DNA of 64,000 nucleotides from Symbiodinium microadriaticum (GCA_001939145.1 LSRX01001111.1:162059-226058); one strand, 5' to 3'. Shown: positions 45,141-57,640, counted from the first letter of the stretch. Notes: generated by a model not told the origin, from the sequence alone. Translations and numbers: made by a program.

Positions 45141-46965
45141 CTTTCTGCAGCAACTCTCTCGCAACTTGGGTTCTGCTTTGAGGGCCTGGTGGCTGCGTCG
45201 GAGAGACTTGTTCCCATGAGGGTGAAGTGATGCAACGGGCCGCGGCAGTGCCCTGGCAATACTCGCTTCGCTCCCTTTTTTAAATCTGCTTTCGTCTCCA
45301 AGTGCGGCTCAGCCTTGGAGGAATGGGTTGGCTGGTCTCAGCAACGACTTCCGCTGCTCCCAACCAAAGGCCTGGCTTGTCACGAGTGGAGTTCCCCTGA
45401 CATGGGCTTGGCCTAGTGGCCTGGTGACCTTGCGAGCCCCGGGAGATCTTGAGCTGAATTATCAAGTTCGCTGAGTCCAAACCCTCTTTTCGAGTCCCTG
45501 TGCTGCGGTTCAGACGCCAGCGTGCGACCGGAGCAAAACTTCAGTTTGAGCCCTGCCAAGACTCAACCTCCCACAACCCGGAACAGTCTTTCGGAGAACG
45601 TCGATCCTGCCTGGCAGGATTTCAGCTCACAGCAGCTCGGGCTTGTTGAAGTAGATCCTACAGCAGCAGTGAGACCGTCACTCGGAGAGAAAGGGATTAG
45701 TCATGCCACCTCTGCAAGACGCTCAATCCGAACGCTCAGCCTTCCCTTTTGCCATGAATCTGTGCACTTCTTGATTCTGAACACTTTCCGTGACAATTCC
45801 TGCACATGCGTCGAACAAGGCACTCTATCAAGATGCTTATTGTACTGAGCTGTCCTCTCGCACCAAAACTCATCGATCCCACCCGCATGCATGATAAACC
45901 ACAAATGACCCAGCAACCGGCGTTGCTCAATTTCCCGTGTCATGAATGACCACGACGCATGCAGGGAAAAATCATGCAAAGAAACGTATCAACGATAGAT
46001 TTGCCAGGAAACCACATGTGCAGGACTCTGCACGTCAAGGATGGATACACACGTGTGAGCTAGCAGTTCAGTCCAGAAGAGCACGGCCGGACCAAGGCTG
46101 ATGATGAAGACTGCCCATCCCAGCTGGAGCAGTGCGTATCCTCAGCATTCGACTAAGGAAAAGTGTTAAAGGGGTTGAGGCTCTAGACCTAGGGATGTGC
46201 AATCAGGCAAGAACAGTTCAGTGAAGAAGTCGCGTCTCAGCGAAACCACTCCTCCCAAGCTGCTTCCTGACATCACGCTCAACCGTTGACCTCAATCCCC
46301 AAAACGTGTCACTTCAGAACGCGTCTCGTGAGAGCTTAACTAAAAGCAATGTCTGACTACCCTGACGAATCCTTGAACCTCCGTGCAAGCGATTCGATTT
46401 GGGTTGTAGAGGAACTGAAAAGCTGCTTGCGTTGAGCTGTGGTTTCGCCTTGTTTGGTAAGTTTGGTTGTTGTAGCTCAGCCTTAACGGATCTTTCGCTA
46501 CGACTTGCTCATACTAAATAATAATGTGGTGATCATAAAGTATGACACAGCATGACTGATGACCCTTACCGTTGCCTGTTGCTACCATGACTTGGAGTTT
46601 CTGAGCTCCGGGGCCGGAGTTGCCGGCGTGCGCAGCTTCCGGAAGGGAGGCCACCGCCACGGCCAGGGCTGCTGGGGCGGCAGCCTTTCAAGCGTAGAAA
46701 AAACACTTTCGGCTTTTCAATTCTCGAGTTTTGCGAAGGGCTTGCTGTGGCGTTGTTGCTGCAACATACACGGCTTCGAAGTTAGAGGGAGCTCGCAACG
46801 TTGTGTGACGCGTTGCGTACACAGGGACAATGCCTTTCATACGGGACCGTGCTGCAAAATAAAACACATTCTTGTTGATGCTTCGATGCCCTCACAGGGT
46901 GTCCCATGAGCCCTGGCACGACAATAGAACAGTAGAATCGATAGAATATCAAAACACATAGGCCC
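45141..46965. other. Unassigned DNA
   Basis: Overlapping open frames on both strands at 45522-45979 (for example GGIDEFWCERTAQYNKHLDR on minus) look weakly coding but could not be bordered. Nothing else is recognised. Confidence 0.35.
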
Positions 46966-47196
46966 ATGGTTTCAAGGTCTTTGTTGAGCAGAAACTGGAC
47001 AGGTGCGGCGGAACCTGCTCCAGCTTCTGAGGCACCTGCGCTGAATGACATCGTAGAGTTTCGGCAAAGCAGCGTGCTAATCTCAACGATGGGATCCTGC
47101 TTCCCTGCCCTTTTCACCTCGCTGCCGCGCAAGGCTGTCTGCGGGGCAGACACGAAGGCAGTACCTATGGGCGGGGCTGCTCAACATGAGCGCTGA
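46966..47196 (+). CDS. Small coding-like ORF, 76 residues
   Basis: The open frame runs from an ATG to a TGA, and an internal acceptor at 47003 (ACAG before G) may be the true exon start. It encodes GAAEPAPASEAPALNDIVEF and ends in TKAVPMGGAAQHER. Codon pattern looks coding. The minus strand is also open here, so strand is not certain. No family is recognised. Confidence 0.35.
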   Translation: MVSRSLLSRNWTGAAEPAPASEAPALNDIVEFRQSSVLISTMGSCFPALFTSLPRKAVCGADTKAVPMGGAAQHER

Positions 47197-47968
47197 CTCA
47201 AAGGAAAAAAGGAAGGAACCTGCGTGAATCGCCACCAAAAGAACCCCCGCTTCGTCTGAGGCTTCTGCTCGACAACATCCACATCGCGGCCACAACGCAC
47301 AGGGCCTGAGGAACAAAGTTACCACCCAAAATTGCACCAGCTATAGTATAGTTACAGTTGCTTTTTCTTTCGGCGGCCTACCCCATGCTCGACCAAACAT
47401 AACAGCTCTTCACCAAGCTTTGCCAAGCTCATGCGGCCAAGAGGCGGAGAGCAGGATGGATGCGGAACGGCGTGCCATGTTCCCTGCAGAGCACAAACGA
47501 CATGCATATTTCATGACACATGCCAGAAACAACTGAACGCAAAACCGCTTGGTTGCCGTCTGCAATGGTCGGACCTGCAAATGTTCTTCCTCGCCGGAAC
47601 TTGATGAGCCAATCAAAAATTGCTGCAGCATGATAAAGCCAATGCTTCCAGAATAATAACTGCATGGCGACCTGCGCAAAACGCCGCAAGCAACAACGTT
47701 TCACAATTTTGCGTCCGCCCCNCCCCGCCCCCCCGAAACATGTTCGTGATACCAATCATCTGACATGTGGAGCGTGCGCGACCTTCTTTCCAGCTGAACA
47801 CCCGCAAGCAGCAACACGGTATTGGGTCCTCTTTGGCCGGAAACTGGGAAAATCCGGCATGTGCCAAGCGCTACCAGTAACTCAGTAATTAACAGCATCC
47901 AGCACTGCAAGTCACAGGCCTGAAAGGCACTGAAAGAGACCTCGCTCGGGCACAGACAACACAACCCC

Positions 47969-48835
47969 TGACCAGATCGAAATCCAAGAGCAATGCGATC
48001 GTGTGTGCAAACAATCTCGGTCTGCCAGCCTGCAGATTGTGGAGTGAGTGCGAATAAACGACTGCAAAACTCATGCTTGACCATGTTTGTGCGCTGCCTC
48101 TCCCAGTCCGATGCGCGCATGAAGCCCGTGTTCTGACGAATCTGGCTGGCCTCGGATAAATATTCCAAATTTGGAAATGACTCGTCCTTATGGCCCCACC
48201 ATTCACGGGTCCTTGAAAGGTGTGCAATGCGCAACATCAGCGACTGATACTGAAAAAATGTATTGCCGTTCGAAAGCTTCTATTGCAAAATGAGGTTGCC
48301 ACACCGCCAGCTTGCAAAGCTACACTGTCTGGACCAGCCACTCCTTCGAGAGTCTTGTAGTTCGTGCAAAAGTCTAAGTCCAAGCATCTTTGCTGACCTC
48401 CCGTCCATGGCCGTCCGGATTCATGGCCCCAGCCTCTTTCATGGACTTCAACTCCAGGTTCCTGCGTTCTCATGGGCCGTGGCCGGCTGACGATGTGCAT
48501 CGTCGGTGCAGCTCTTTGCAAGAGAAAGCCTGCTCACTACGACATGCTGAGCTTTGGGCGCGGTACCCATGATGTGGAAAACCCACAGGATTTTGCACCT
48601 GAGTCAGGTCTTGTCGAGATGTTACGAATCAAAACGATGGAGAGAATCTGCAATGTGTCTGTCGTGAGGTGAGGTGAGAGATTGGGACACGAGCCGGCCT
48701 AACAAGGACGTCACTTCCGGCCCGAAGGCTTAAGGAACATAGCCCAAACAGCAACACACCGAACAAGAAGACAACAGCCAGCAACACACGAGCACGAACG
48801 ACATCCGTGAAGCAGCTCACGCGAATCCAGAGCAT
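47969..48835 (-). CDS. Type II membrane protein of unknown family, three-exon model
   Basis: The ATG at 48835 opens MLWIRVSCFTDVVRARVLLA followed by a hydrophobic span (VVFLFGVLLFGLCSLSL), a signal-anchor arrangement typical of Golgi enzymes. Exon 2 ends at 48324 with a GTAGCT donor and encodes GRPWTGGQQRCLDLDFCTNY and KTLEGVAGPDS. Exon 3 opens after a strong CATTTTTTCAG at 48249, in phase 0 with exon 2, and encodes YQSLMLRIAHLSRTREWWGH, DESFPNLEYLSEASQIRQNT and QRTNMVKHEFCSRLF. Many Trp, His and charged residues suggest an enzyme domain, and a glycosyltransferase role would be a guess. The exon 1 to 2 junction is not defined, and the 3' side (below 47969) is missing. Confidence 0.45.
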
Positions 48836-49567
48836 CAGCAAGCACAAAGCCACGGACCGACATGGAGAGCTGACCCCGGCGATCACAGTATTGCTCTGTG
48901 TCTATCTTCACAACGGGAACTATCCACTCAAGCACGAGCAAGCGTCCGTTCACGAGAGGCTGGCGAGAAGTGTACGGGAAAACGGCATACCTGGCCAGCT
49001 GATCAGGTCTGGGCAAACAGGCCACGCACACCAGCAAGCAGCAAAGCACGCACTCAACACTGCAGCCGCAGAACAGCCTCCCCAAAGCAATTTGTCCCTG
49101 CCCGCTTGTGAACTCTTCGGCTCAGATCCATCAGGACTTTGCCCAAGGATGGAGGCTGTCCCTTGGCATCCACACCAACACCTTGGAGGACGGGTAGTCT
49201 GTTTGATGAGCAAATCATAGCAAATCAATATCCCGTGGCAGTGACCCAATGTGTGTGCACGATTTCTAGGCGATCTTTCGAGGCCAAGCGTGCATTCGGC
49301 TATGTTTGGGATCTTACAAGTCTGCATCTGAAGGGGAGCGGGCCAAAGGTTTTGGACTGAGAGAACAAATTATGACGCAGGTTCAGGTCACGAAATGCTA
49401 GTCTCAAGTGGGACAACTGTCATTATGCCCGAGGGTGTCCTGTGAGCCCGAGTCCGGCTCTCGGCAGACGAGCACGCTGCAACGATTTGCACTTCGATGA
49501 CACGGTGAGTGCTTCGACAAGCAGAAGCTTCAGACGTGGGCGTTTTGTTTGGGCGGGCGTTGCTCAG

Positions 49568-50273
49568 GCCGGCCCCTTCAAAAATCCGGAGATGATAGAT
49601 AGCCAGAGAGCCGCATCGGACGACGACAGAATGGGATTTGTTCGTAACTCCAACAGCAAGCTAAGCTATGCATGCCTTGATGCTGCTCAGGTTCCGAGGT
49701 TAAGCCCATGGCAAGTGAGAGACCGCCCCAATAGCGGCCTGCCAACTTCTATGTAGGTTTGCTCAATTCCGGAACTGCTTGTACATGTTTATGCTGGGAT
49801 GCGCAGGTGGACTTGATCTTGCATGCTGCCAATCAGCTAGACCTGCCAGAACCTCTTAGTTCTTCCATGGTCTGCTAGGCTCTGCTCGGCCTACCACTGC
49901 TGCTTCACGAGATGCACACCAAAGACTGTCCATCACCCATCTGCCGCCCGGATGCAGAAGACTCGTCCATGCCATTGCAGCGGACGTTGAATCGTAGGTG
50001 GAAGCGCTTCCATCCATTTCAGGGTCCCTGACATGTGCTCATGATGACGGCTTGACCATTCGAGACGGCTTGAGAAAGCTCGGGAGGCCGGCTGTAGATT
50101 GGGCTTGGGCGGCCCGGGCATACCGAGTCGAGAGGTTAGCCGTCTTACACACTGTATCAAGGAGTACTACCAGCGGCCGACCAGTACAAGTAGCCTGTGT
50201 CATCTTCGGCTTTCAGTCCCATCGGCTCATGGTCTGCGATGCCGGCTGCTCGTTTGGCCACGCGATCTTCTGA
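49568..50273 (+). CDS. Two exons of an unrecognised protein
   Basis: Exon 49568-49690 is a clean 41-codon phase-0 block (AG before GCC, CAG before GTTCCG) encoding AGPFKNPEMIDSQRAASDDD and NSNSKLSYACLDAAQ. A second block at 50023-50273 opens after CATTTCAG before GG and runs to TGA, with SLTCAHDDGLTIRDGLRKLG, AVDWAWAARAYRVER and MVCDAGCSFGHAIF. The two do not join in phase, so at least one exon is missing. The minus strand is also open over part of the second block. Function unknown. Confidence 0.42.
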
Positions 50274-51088
50274 AAGCTCCTCGTCTTGGCTCTTGAGAGC
50301 TGGAACTTCTTTCGGTGACTTTTAGAATTCGCCGGGCTATGCCAGTCCTGTCCTCGGCCATTGGAAACAAATCTGTCTCTCGAAGCAGCTTCAAGGCGTC
50401 CCCGTTCAGCACCTCGCCCTGAGCGCCTCAGGTCCAGGTCAGGAAGGAAAGACCGAACACTCGTGAATACAGCAGGTGTGTCACTCAGTGCCATTCTCAG
50501 ATGTTTTGCAAGTCTTCCGCTTGCTTGAGCGAGCTGCAGTCCAAGTGGAGGGCACCGGTCGACAATAGCTGCCGCAGGGAAACGGCTCCGCGGCGGTCCT
50601 GTCTCAGTGACGACTGCACTGACAAGGGGCTTGCCAAATGCAAGGGCCGGGACATGGGGGGGCTCCTTTTTGCGACCGACTTGCAAACGCCTCCTCCAAG
50701 GTCCTGTCCGACCGAGCTCAGCAACAAGCTCGCAACAGAACTTCGAGGCATGATTCGATGACATGAGCTCTGGTGGCCTGTTTCCACAATCAGCACGACT
50801 GAGGAGCCCTCTTCTAGGGCTTGGGATACGTCTGGCCAGGGCCTGCCAGGAACTCTGAAACTTTGTCGAGACCTCTCCTGGGACCTCTGGCGGGATGCCT
50901 CTCTAACGCTATTCGCGTCACGTGCCGCGCCATCAAGTGGTCGCGAAGGAAGCAATGATACCTCGGACTCCACTTGGCATGGACACGTGACGAGTGGTCC
51001 GTGAACTATCACCACATCTGAGTGGCAGACCACCAGATGGCGCCCGCATGGAGAACAAGCACGAAGTTGCTGTTTGACATCAGTTGTT

Positions 51089-51557
51089 CAGAAACCTTGC
51101 TGTGGCAAGAAGGCACATAAAGCACTTTATTGTCGAGTCGAATCCCTTCGTTCGTCACGAAGTGGACTCCAGGCAATTTGCAGCCAGAGTGTCAGTCAGA
51201 AAATTCCCGAAGTCGACGTGGTTGCCCACAACTTTTGCTGCTGGAGCAGCAATCCTGGTGCGAATGACAAAACAAAGGCCAGAAATGCCAGATCAAAATC
51301 GAACATGGAGTGAAAGGAACTGGGCACATCGGAGTTGGCCGAGTGCCCCCTCATTCTGGACAAGCTGCAAGTCTAATGCCATCGCTGCCTGCACGCTGCG
51401 TCGCATGTGCAAGGTGTCCTCGGCTAGTCCTGCAGGGCTAGGGCTGACAGGCACTGACTGGACACAGTCAGAGCGCGCAAATTGCAAATCGAGCTGGGAC
51501 ATCAAAAGCTTCGTGCCGCCAATCCACGGAGCAACATCGAGCAAAGCTGTGTTTTAG
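51089..51557 (+). CDS. Coding-like block with a possible membrane segment
   Basis: The open frame contains NLAVARRHIKHFIVESNPFV, DSRQFAARVSVRKFPKSTWL and a short hydrophobic stretch (TTFAAGAAILVRM). The first 210 bases look coding, and the later part is less so and may be intron. The family is unknown. Confidence 0.35.
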
Positions 51558-51886
51558 CTGACTCTGTCGCTACACACTACGAACTTGCCTTGACACCGGA
51601 AGATCTCGTTGCCGCCGCTGCTCGATTGACCGCGTGCAGCTGCCGCCGAGCGCAACAAAGCATCGAACGCCGTGTGCCGCCCAGATCGAGCGGCCCACAT
51701 CAATGCAATGAGCTTTTCAGACTTGAAGGGTCGAGCTTCACTTCGGTTCGGGCTTCTTCATTCTTGAAGTCTGCTGCTACGCCTCCAGGGCGCATGATTT
51801 GCTTGCTTTTCTTGGCACTGCTACTACCTAAGGCGACGCAGCCAGAGCGAAAGAGATGCCTAAATGCCGCTGCGATCAGGACCTAC

Positions 51887-52127
51887 CAGGACGAGGTCCA
51901 CGTCGGAAAACTGGCCCGGACGACTGTCCAAAAGCACGGGCTCAAAGTGCCCGCCGTACCAGTACGCTTCGTGGAGCAACGCCTTCGCGCTTGCATGGCA
52001 CCGTGGACGTCGTGGCCTTCTACTGCCGGCTTCGCCGGGCCTCGCAGAAGCCTTCGTAGGTTTTGTTGTAGTCGGGATAAAACTGTACCTCGCAGTCTAG
52101 CAACGAGAGGTTGGCTGTGCTGAAGTC
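51887..52127 (-). CDS. Two exons of an unrecognised protein joined across a 58-base intron
   Basis: Exon 52127-52041 (29 codons, after CTGCAG before G) encodes DFSTANLSLLDCEVQFYPDY and NKTYEGFCE, ending at a GC donor. Exon 51982-51887 (32 codons, after GAAG before G) encodes ALLHEAYWYGGHFEPVLLDS and RPGQFSDVDLVL, ending at GTAGGT. Both are phase 0. Joined, the peptide is continuous and aromatic-rich, consistent with a folded enzyme or receptor domain. No family was recognised. Confidence 0.5.
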
Positions 52128-52733
52128 CTGCAGCTGCCGGCTAATTAAGGGAACACCAGCGCCAAACGTAAAGTGTTTGCAACTCTGAGATGCTGGCACA
52201 CTCGTTGCAGGGAACGATAACGCACGGCCTGACTGCAAAGTCTGACCGACCATCATGGCAGCGACTAGATGTACGTCAGAAATGCATAAAGCCAGGGGGC
52301 CATCAACATCGCTCGTAATGAAGGTGACTGACAGCTAGAATAATAACCCACCCTCCACCTCAAGCCAAGAAAGCGGTGCTCTGAGGGGCAGCTTATGGCG
52401 GGACAGTCGTGTGTTGTAAAGGCATAAAGTAGCACCAAGTCACAACACTGGCAGCCTGAACCTTACCCACACCCAACTCCAGCTCTGGACTGTCTGTCTC
52501 TTTGGGGCTGAGGCTTGCCAACCTTGGCGGCAAATCGCAATGCAGGGCCTGTAGCCTGCGAAAAGGAGCATGTGAGTCTCGCCACACGGCAATATTCCCC
52601 GACGGAGGCACGACAAGTGATGCATCGAAGCCCTAGGCAAAAAACCAAGCTCGAAGGATGCCCTGCTCTGAAGCTATCTGCCTCATCGCCATACAGAGAC
52701 CTCGGCCCAAGGTGCCGCCGTTTATCGCTGCAG

Positions 52734-52936
52734 GTCTGTATAAGCTGTACGGAATGATGCGAGTACAGCTCCAAGACAGGCTAAGCGATGGACACGACGA
52801 CACTGGCATCGTTGACAAGTCGTGGATAGTCGGCCTTCAGCGTGCTCTTTCCACCGGGCTCGAAGTGCTACAGTACAAGAGAGCGCCAACTGGCATTGAA
52901 GTGTGGATGCTGGCCAAGCGACGTGCCACACTTTAG
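52734..52936 (+). CDS. Terminal exon of an unrecognised protein
   Basis: The exon opens after TATCGCTGCAG before GT and runs 66 codons to TAG. It encodes LYKLYGMMRVQLQDRLSDGH, IVDKSWIVGLQRALSTGLEV and TGIEVWMLAKRRATL. Strong coding bias and a clean acceptor support it. The opposite strand shows a weak mitochondrial-carrier-like string, which I rejected. Confidence 0.48.
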
Positions 52937-53479
52937 TCGCTACAGGACGCTCCGGATATTACTGTATCTGAGCCCTTTCCTGTGCACAAGCCTATCGCAG
53001 CCGGGACCGCATTGCATGCTTCTTGTATGGTTCTTGGAAACCTGCAGAAAAACACAGCAATCGGCCTGGACAAGCCGTCCTCTACGTGACGTGCATGATG
53101 TGCTTCGCAGGTAAAGGCGAAAATAAGTTTGCTCAGCAGGGGCGGCAATGACACCACTCTGTCGGGTGTAGGGCACCTACAATGCCTGAGCACTCCTGAG
53201 CAGCTATTGGCACTTGTGGCGCAGTGATGTGAAAGTCCACACAACATGAACGTCACATTAGGGCACGTACACAATCGCGACACGAGAAGGCTCTGTGATG
53301 CCAGCGGCCAGCAGCACCGATCGGCTATCGAGGCCAAGAGGCAATAAAGCGTTCGTCAAACTCCCGGCTGAAGGCTGCAAAGCGCAGCAAAGGATGCCTG
53401 CACGCAGGCCCGTGACAAGAGTCACCGATATTGCTTGTTCCTCACTATGTCTATGCGGTCTATGCGAGTTTGCTGATCG

Positions 53480-54250
53480 GCATCGTCGTCCTCATCGTCA
53501 GCGTTGTTCTGGTCGTTGCTGCTGCGGTTGTGGTTGTGAGGGTGGGTCGTCGCGGTCGTGGTGTGGTGGTAGTAGATGCTTTTTCTATGTCTAGAGTCTA
53601 GGTGCACCTCCAAGCATCATCTGTGAGAGACACTCCAAAACACCCTCGATTATTCAGCTCACTTCCGTGCTGCATCACACTGCATCACCCCTAAACCTTC
53701 AGCCATTGACGTTCTGGAGCCTTGTGAATTCAGTTGGTGCGAACTTGCTGATGTTATCGTGAGATAAGGAGTAATTTGTGCCAGATCACAATCAAGTCTT
53801 TGAAGTCGCCCAAACGAATGTGTTGCGTGGACCTTTTGGTGGTGGTGGCAGTGGTCGCTGTTGGTGATAGTACTGCGTGACTCTACTGGCAGTACTGGTA
53901 GTAGTAGTAGTAGTAGTAGTAGTAGTAACAGTAGTCGTAGTCGAAGGAGAAGTGAAGTTGCAGTAGTGGGGGGAGGAGTACTTGTTCGTATTTTTTTTGG
54001 CTCCCGCATGGCAGTATCTGGTTAGTCGGTAGAAGGTAGAAATAAGGAGACAGTATGCAGTCTACAGTGGGCACTAGCCAGTGAGCAGTAGGTAGTAGTA
54101 GTAGTCGTCGTCGTCGTCGTCGTAGTAGTCGTAGTAGTCGTGGTGGTGGTGGTGGTGGTGGTGGTGGTGGTAGTAGTATAGTAGTAGTAGCAGTAGTAAG
54201 CAGTAGTAGCAAGCGTAGAAACAGCAGTAGCAGTAACGGAGCAGAAGGGC
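53480..54250. repeat. Cluster of trinucleotide repeats (GTC, TAG, GTG)
   Basis: Several short arrays: GTC/GTT-rich at 53480-53580, perfect TAG units at about 53897-53927, and TAG-CGT-TGG units at about 54088-54215. The repeat families resemble the AGT array at 28187. Confidence 0.9.
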
Positions 54251-55344
54251 AGCGGTAGCAGCAGACGTTCTGGCTGTGGTGATTCTGGTCATCAGCATGC
54301 GATGCTTGCTGTTCGCGAAGGGCGCGCTGCCAACTTTATTTTCGACAAGACTTTGGACTCCTCTTAATCGCATGGTGGTTGTGTCGCTCTGGACAACGCC
54401 TCTTCCGAAGCCAGGTGCAGTCATTGGAGGCGTGGGCCTGCGCACCGAATGTCAGCTCAGGACTTCTAGCCATCTACGTTTTTAGACATGATGCCGGAAG
54501 GCCAACGAAGAAGCATCTCCGTGCTTGCCTGCCCGCTTTGATTAATTAAGCTGCAGCTTTCCGGCTTGCCGCCCTAACCGCCTTAACCTGTCATGTTCGC
54601 ACGGGATTCCATGCAAGGACGAGGGGCAGAATGCACAAGAGATGCCTGGGTCTACTGCGGTATCATTCGAGTGACAAGTGCATGCTTCGAGACAGGTGTC
54701 GTGTCTCTCGAGAAAGCATCACAAGGCTTCATCGGAAGTCCTTCCCCGTGATCCTCCATGTTGGATCGACAACCTGAGCGAGGAAATAGTCAATCAATCT
54801 ATGCAATGCAGATAGGAAGAGAAGATCATGACAGAATTCTGCCAAAGCAAAGCCGCACTACCTCCCATGCTTTTCCGAAGTGCGCACCCTTGGAAGAGGG
54901 ACCTTCTGTTTGACATCCTGGCTCAAGCTCCTGATGACGGACTGTTGCGCTGCGTGGGACGCTCACACCCGAAGTCAGCCCCCTCGAAACCAAGCCTGAA
55001 CAATGCCTGAACATGCCTGAAACTTCAGAGCTCAAAGCCCCAATGCGTAGATGGCTGGGCCCCGAGCGGTGACCCCCACGCCGCGCGCAAGTAGTGCTGA
55101 AGCCAGGAAGCCGGGCTCGCCGCCCACCTTTCTCCGCCGCAGCAGACAATGGGACGGTTGCGCAACACAGCCGAGGCCAGGGCATCTAAAACACCACTTC
55201 CTGCGCATGCAGGATCATCGACTATGCAGGGCTCCGCTAAAACACTGCTGAGACGTCCTCACGTCGCCTCACGTGCTTGAGTCGCAATGTGAATCTGAAA
55301 TTTGACTGCGGGGCAGACATGATGTACTGCAGATGGAACGTTAG
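54251..55344. other. Unassigned DNA
   Basis: One coding-like open frame from an ATG at 54828 (+; MTEFCQSKAALPPMLFRSAH, then a helical LLFDILAQAPDDGLL) could be an exon, but no splice partner was established. Confidence 0.3.
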
Positions 55345-56792
55345 TTGGTGGTGCCCTACGGCTCAGACATGCCGAGGTCCTCGGCAAAGAGTCTGCAGTC
55401 CCCAGTTGCAGACCTTCAAAATACAGCAGATGGTCCCGGCTACATGTCGCACCACCTGCCCATGGATCCCGTGCCGCTGCTTAGCTGCCGGGCCATCCAA
55501 TCAACGATTCGGTCAGCCTCGTACCTGAGCAAGCCGCTAATCGTAGCCATGGTTCGTCTTTCTGAGACCCTTCAGGCTGAAGGCAAGAAAGCGAAGCTTG
55601 GAGACACGCCTCTTATTCTCACACCACCTGGAACCATCAGGCCCGGCGACCTCGAGAATCTGCAGGTTTCCCCATCTGCAAACACTTGTCCACCGAATGG
55701 CTTCAGCTTTTCAGCCCTGGCTACGCATCCACAGCCGGCTGAAGCAATCCATGTGCCCGCCACGACGAACCTGGAGACTCGACTTGGCTGCAGGCCCAGT
55801 CGCGCCACTCTGGCCTAGCATCACAGCATCCAAGACAAACAACAAGCTCATTTACAAGTGCTGCTGATTCTCTCAGTTTTTGTTGAACCCGGAGCTCTCT
55901 CCAGTCAGCCGGGAGCCATGAGCCCCCAGCGCTGAGAAGCCCTGGAAGAGCTGCTTCGACCTCCAGAGCTGGCTAAGGCCAGGCATGGTGCCAAATTAAG
56001 CTGTGTCTCATTGTCAAATGAGCGGCTTCTACATTCTGCTCCTTCCACTCCGATGAAAAGCCATGAGCTACCAGTACTCAACGGCTTCACATGCAACGTC
56101 TTGCGACTCCTCGGATCAAATTCGTCTCAGGCAGGTGTGCGCTATTGCTCAAGATCCGGCAAGCAGGGATCAACGCCGATAGGTCCTGGCCTAGGTTGAG
56201 CTGCGTGTTGGATGAGCTTCGGTCGCGCAAATGCCTGCTCATACACGCTTTCAATGGTTGGGCTTGCGCTGCGTCACTTGAGCTCTTCAGTTTGCTAGAA
56301 GCTTGTAGATTTCCATTAGATGTGCCCGGGTGAGTCCAACATGCTGACGGCTGTGCAAACTCATGGCTGAGCTGGTTCATGTTGGCTTCTAAGTTGCTAG
56401 GTGTGGCTGCGACCATACAGATGAAAACGGCTACTGTAGAACAGCCATTGTCATGATGATCTCAGATCATCCTACGGTCCCAACCAAGTACTCGTTCAAG
56501 CTCAAACCGTGCTCGTTCCACGAGCTACTAGCGGCAATTGACCCTTGCTCACAACTGTCACCACAGCACAAACTGCAGAGGCTTTTCTTTCATCGGGTGC
56601 AACTTCGTCGTACTTCTCTGGGCTCTTTCGGCCGGTCGGTAGTGCTTGTGTTTGCATGCAGCGGGATGAGGACGCAGGCTTTCCACTTGCACCTCCCTGC
56701 ACTCATCGGGTACACTCTTGCTTGGTTGTCATTTTGACTCATGCTGAGGCTTATACAATGCTCAGTGTGATAGTGCTCGACGCTGGGGAGAG
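55345..56792 (+). CDS. Several exons of an unrecognised protein
   Basis: The block ending at 55665 (CTGCAG before GTTTCC) encodes SASYLSKPLIVAMVRLSETL, then GDTPLILTPPGTIRPGDLEN. Its 5' border is unclear. Exon 56135-56329 (GCAG before G, then a canonical GTGAGT donor) encodes CALLLKIRQAGINADRSWPR, LSCVLDELRSRKCLLIHAFN and LFSLLEACRFPLD, a helical stretch somewhat like a PPR-type repeat but without its consensus. Smaller blocks at 56580-56633 (AFLSSGATSSYFSGLFRP) and 56749-56792 (AYTMLSVIVLDAGE) also have AG-G starts and GT donors. Phases are not all compatible, so exons are missing. Function unknown. Confidence 0.45.
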
Positions 56793-57540
56793 GTTAGGCC
56801 TGATGGGAAAACGAAGAAGACACAGCCCATCATCAAAGTGTTTCGGGTGCACCAATAGGACCCGTGGGGAGGGTTCCTGCGAAAGACTGGCGACTGCCAT
56901 CCTGATACTGTCTGAAGAGTTCTAGCATCCTGGGGCAACCTTCCGGACCAATGGGCTCTAGGAGAGAGTGGTTTGACTCGTCCTCACACGCTCTCTTCGC
57001 AAATTATGGCGGCTGGCGCTGTGCTGGCAAGGCAGAAGCTCAAAATCTCAGGGGCAGATTTTAGCTCTAGCAACGTGGCTGCTGCCGATCCTAGGTGATC
57101 TTAGACAGGTCGCCGATTTGTCTTCGGGATGGGACGTTCTCTGGCACCAGTTTTTTTTGCGCGTGGTATGCCGGGGCAGCCAGCCACTGCCATTTGCCGT
57201 CGCTACAGTGACTATCCACTATGGATCAGTGGGAGTGGGCAAAATAAGACAGCAAAAGGTCAGTATGACGTATACCGTATGCCGAAGCACTAGCGAAGAA
57301 CGTGTTTCTATAATCCAATGCTGCAACATTGAAGGAGTGGCTGGTGGGACCCACCGCTCCGGAAAAAGTTCTGCGGGTATGACAGCATGGCTTGTGATGA
57401 CTCCTCCTGTGCGCGAGCCTGCAACTCTTTACGAACCGACGATCAACCACTTGCACTTGGATTGGCCGTGCCACCTTCCTGCCGAAAGAAATTCAGGACA
57501 GGCGGCAGACACAAGGTTTCAGACTCACGCGTGATCACAG

Positions 57541-57640
57541 GAAGCCATGGCTCTTTGGCAAGTGGGGTGCTCTTCCAGAAGGTACGCGCAGCTTTGCCAT
57601 GCCGGCGCAGGAATACACATCGTTTATCCTCACAAACTGA
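57541..57640 (+). CDS. Possible terminal exon
   Basis: After ATCACAG before G the frame encodes KPWLFGKWGALPEGTRSFAM and PAQEYTSFILTN to a stop. It is short and may be the end of the upstream plus-strand gene. Confidence 0.28.

Noticed and set aside
50213-51033. Two overlapping minus-strand open frames of 178 and 183 codons
   Set aside because: They cover the same GC-rich DNA in different frames, neither shows a motif or splice logic, and the plus strand is also open.
51482-52123. 213-codon plus-strand open frame
   Set aside because: Its 3' half is antisense to two well-bordered minus exons. The 5' half may be coding, but nothing confirms it.
52633-52818. Mitochondrial-carrier-like string on minus
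   Set aside because: Only one weak motif; the plus-strand exon 52734-52936 has better borders and codon bias.
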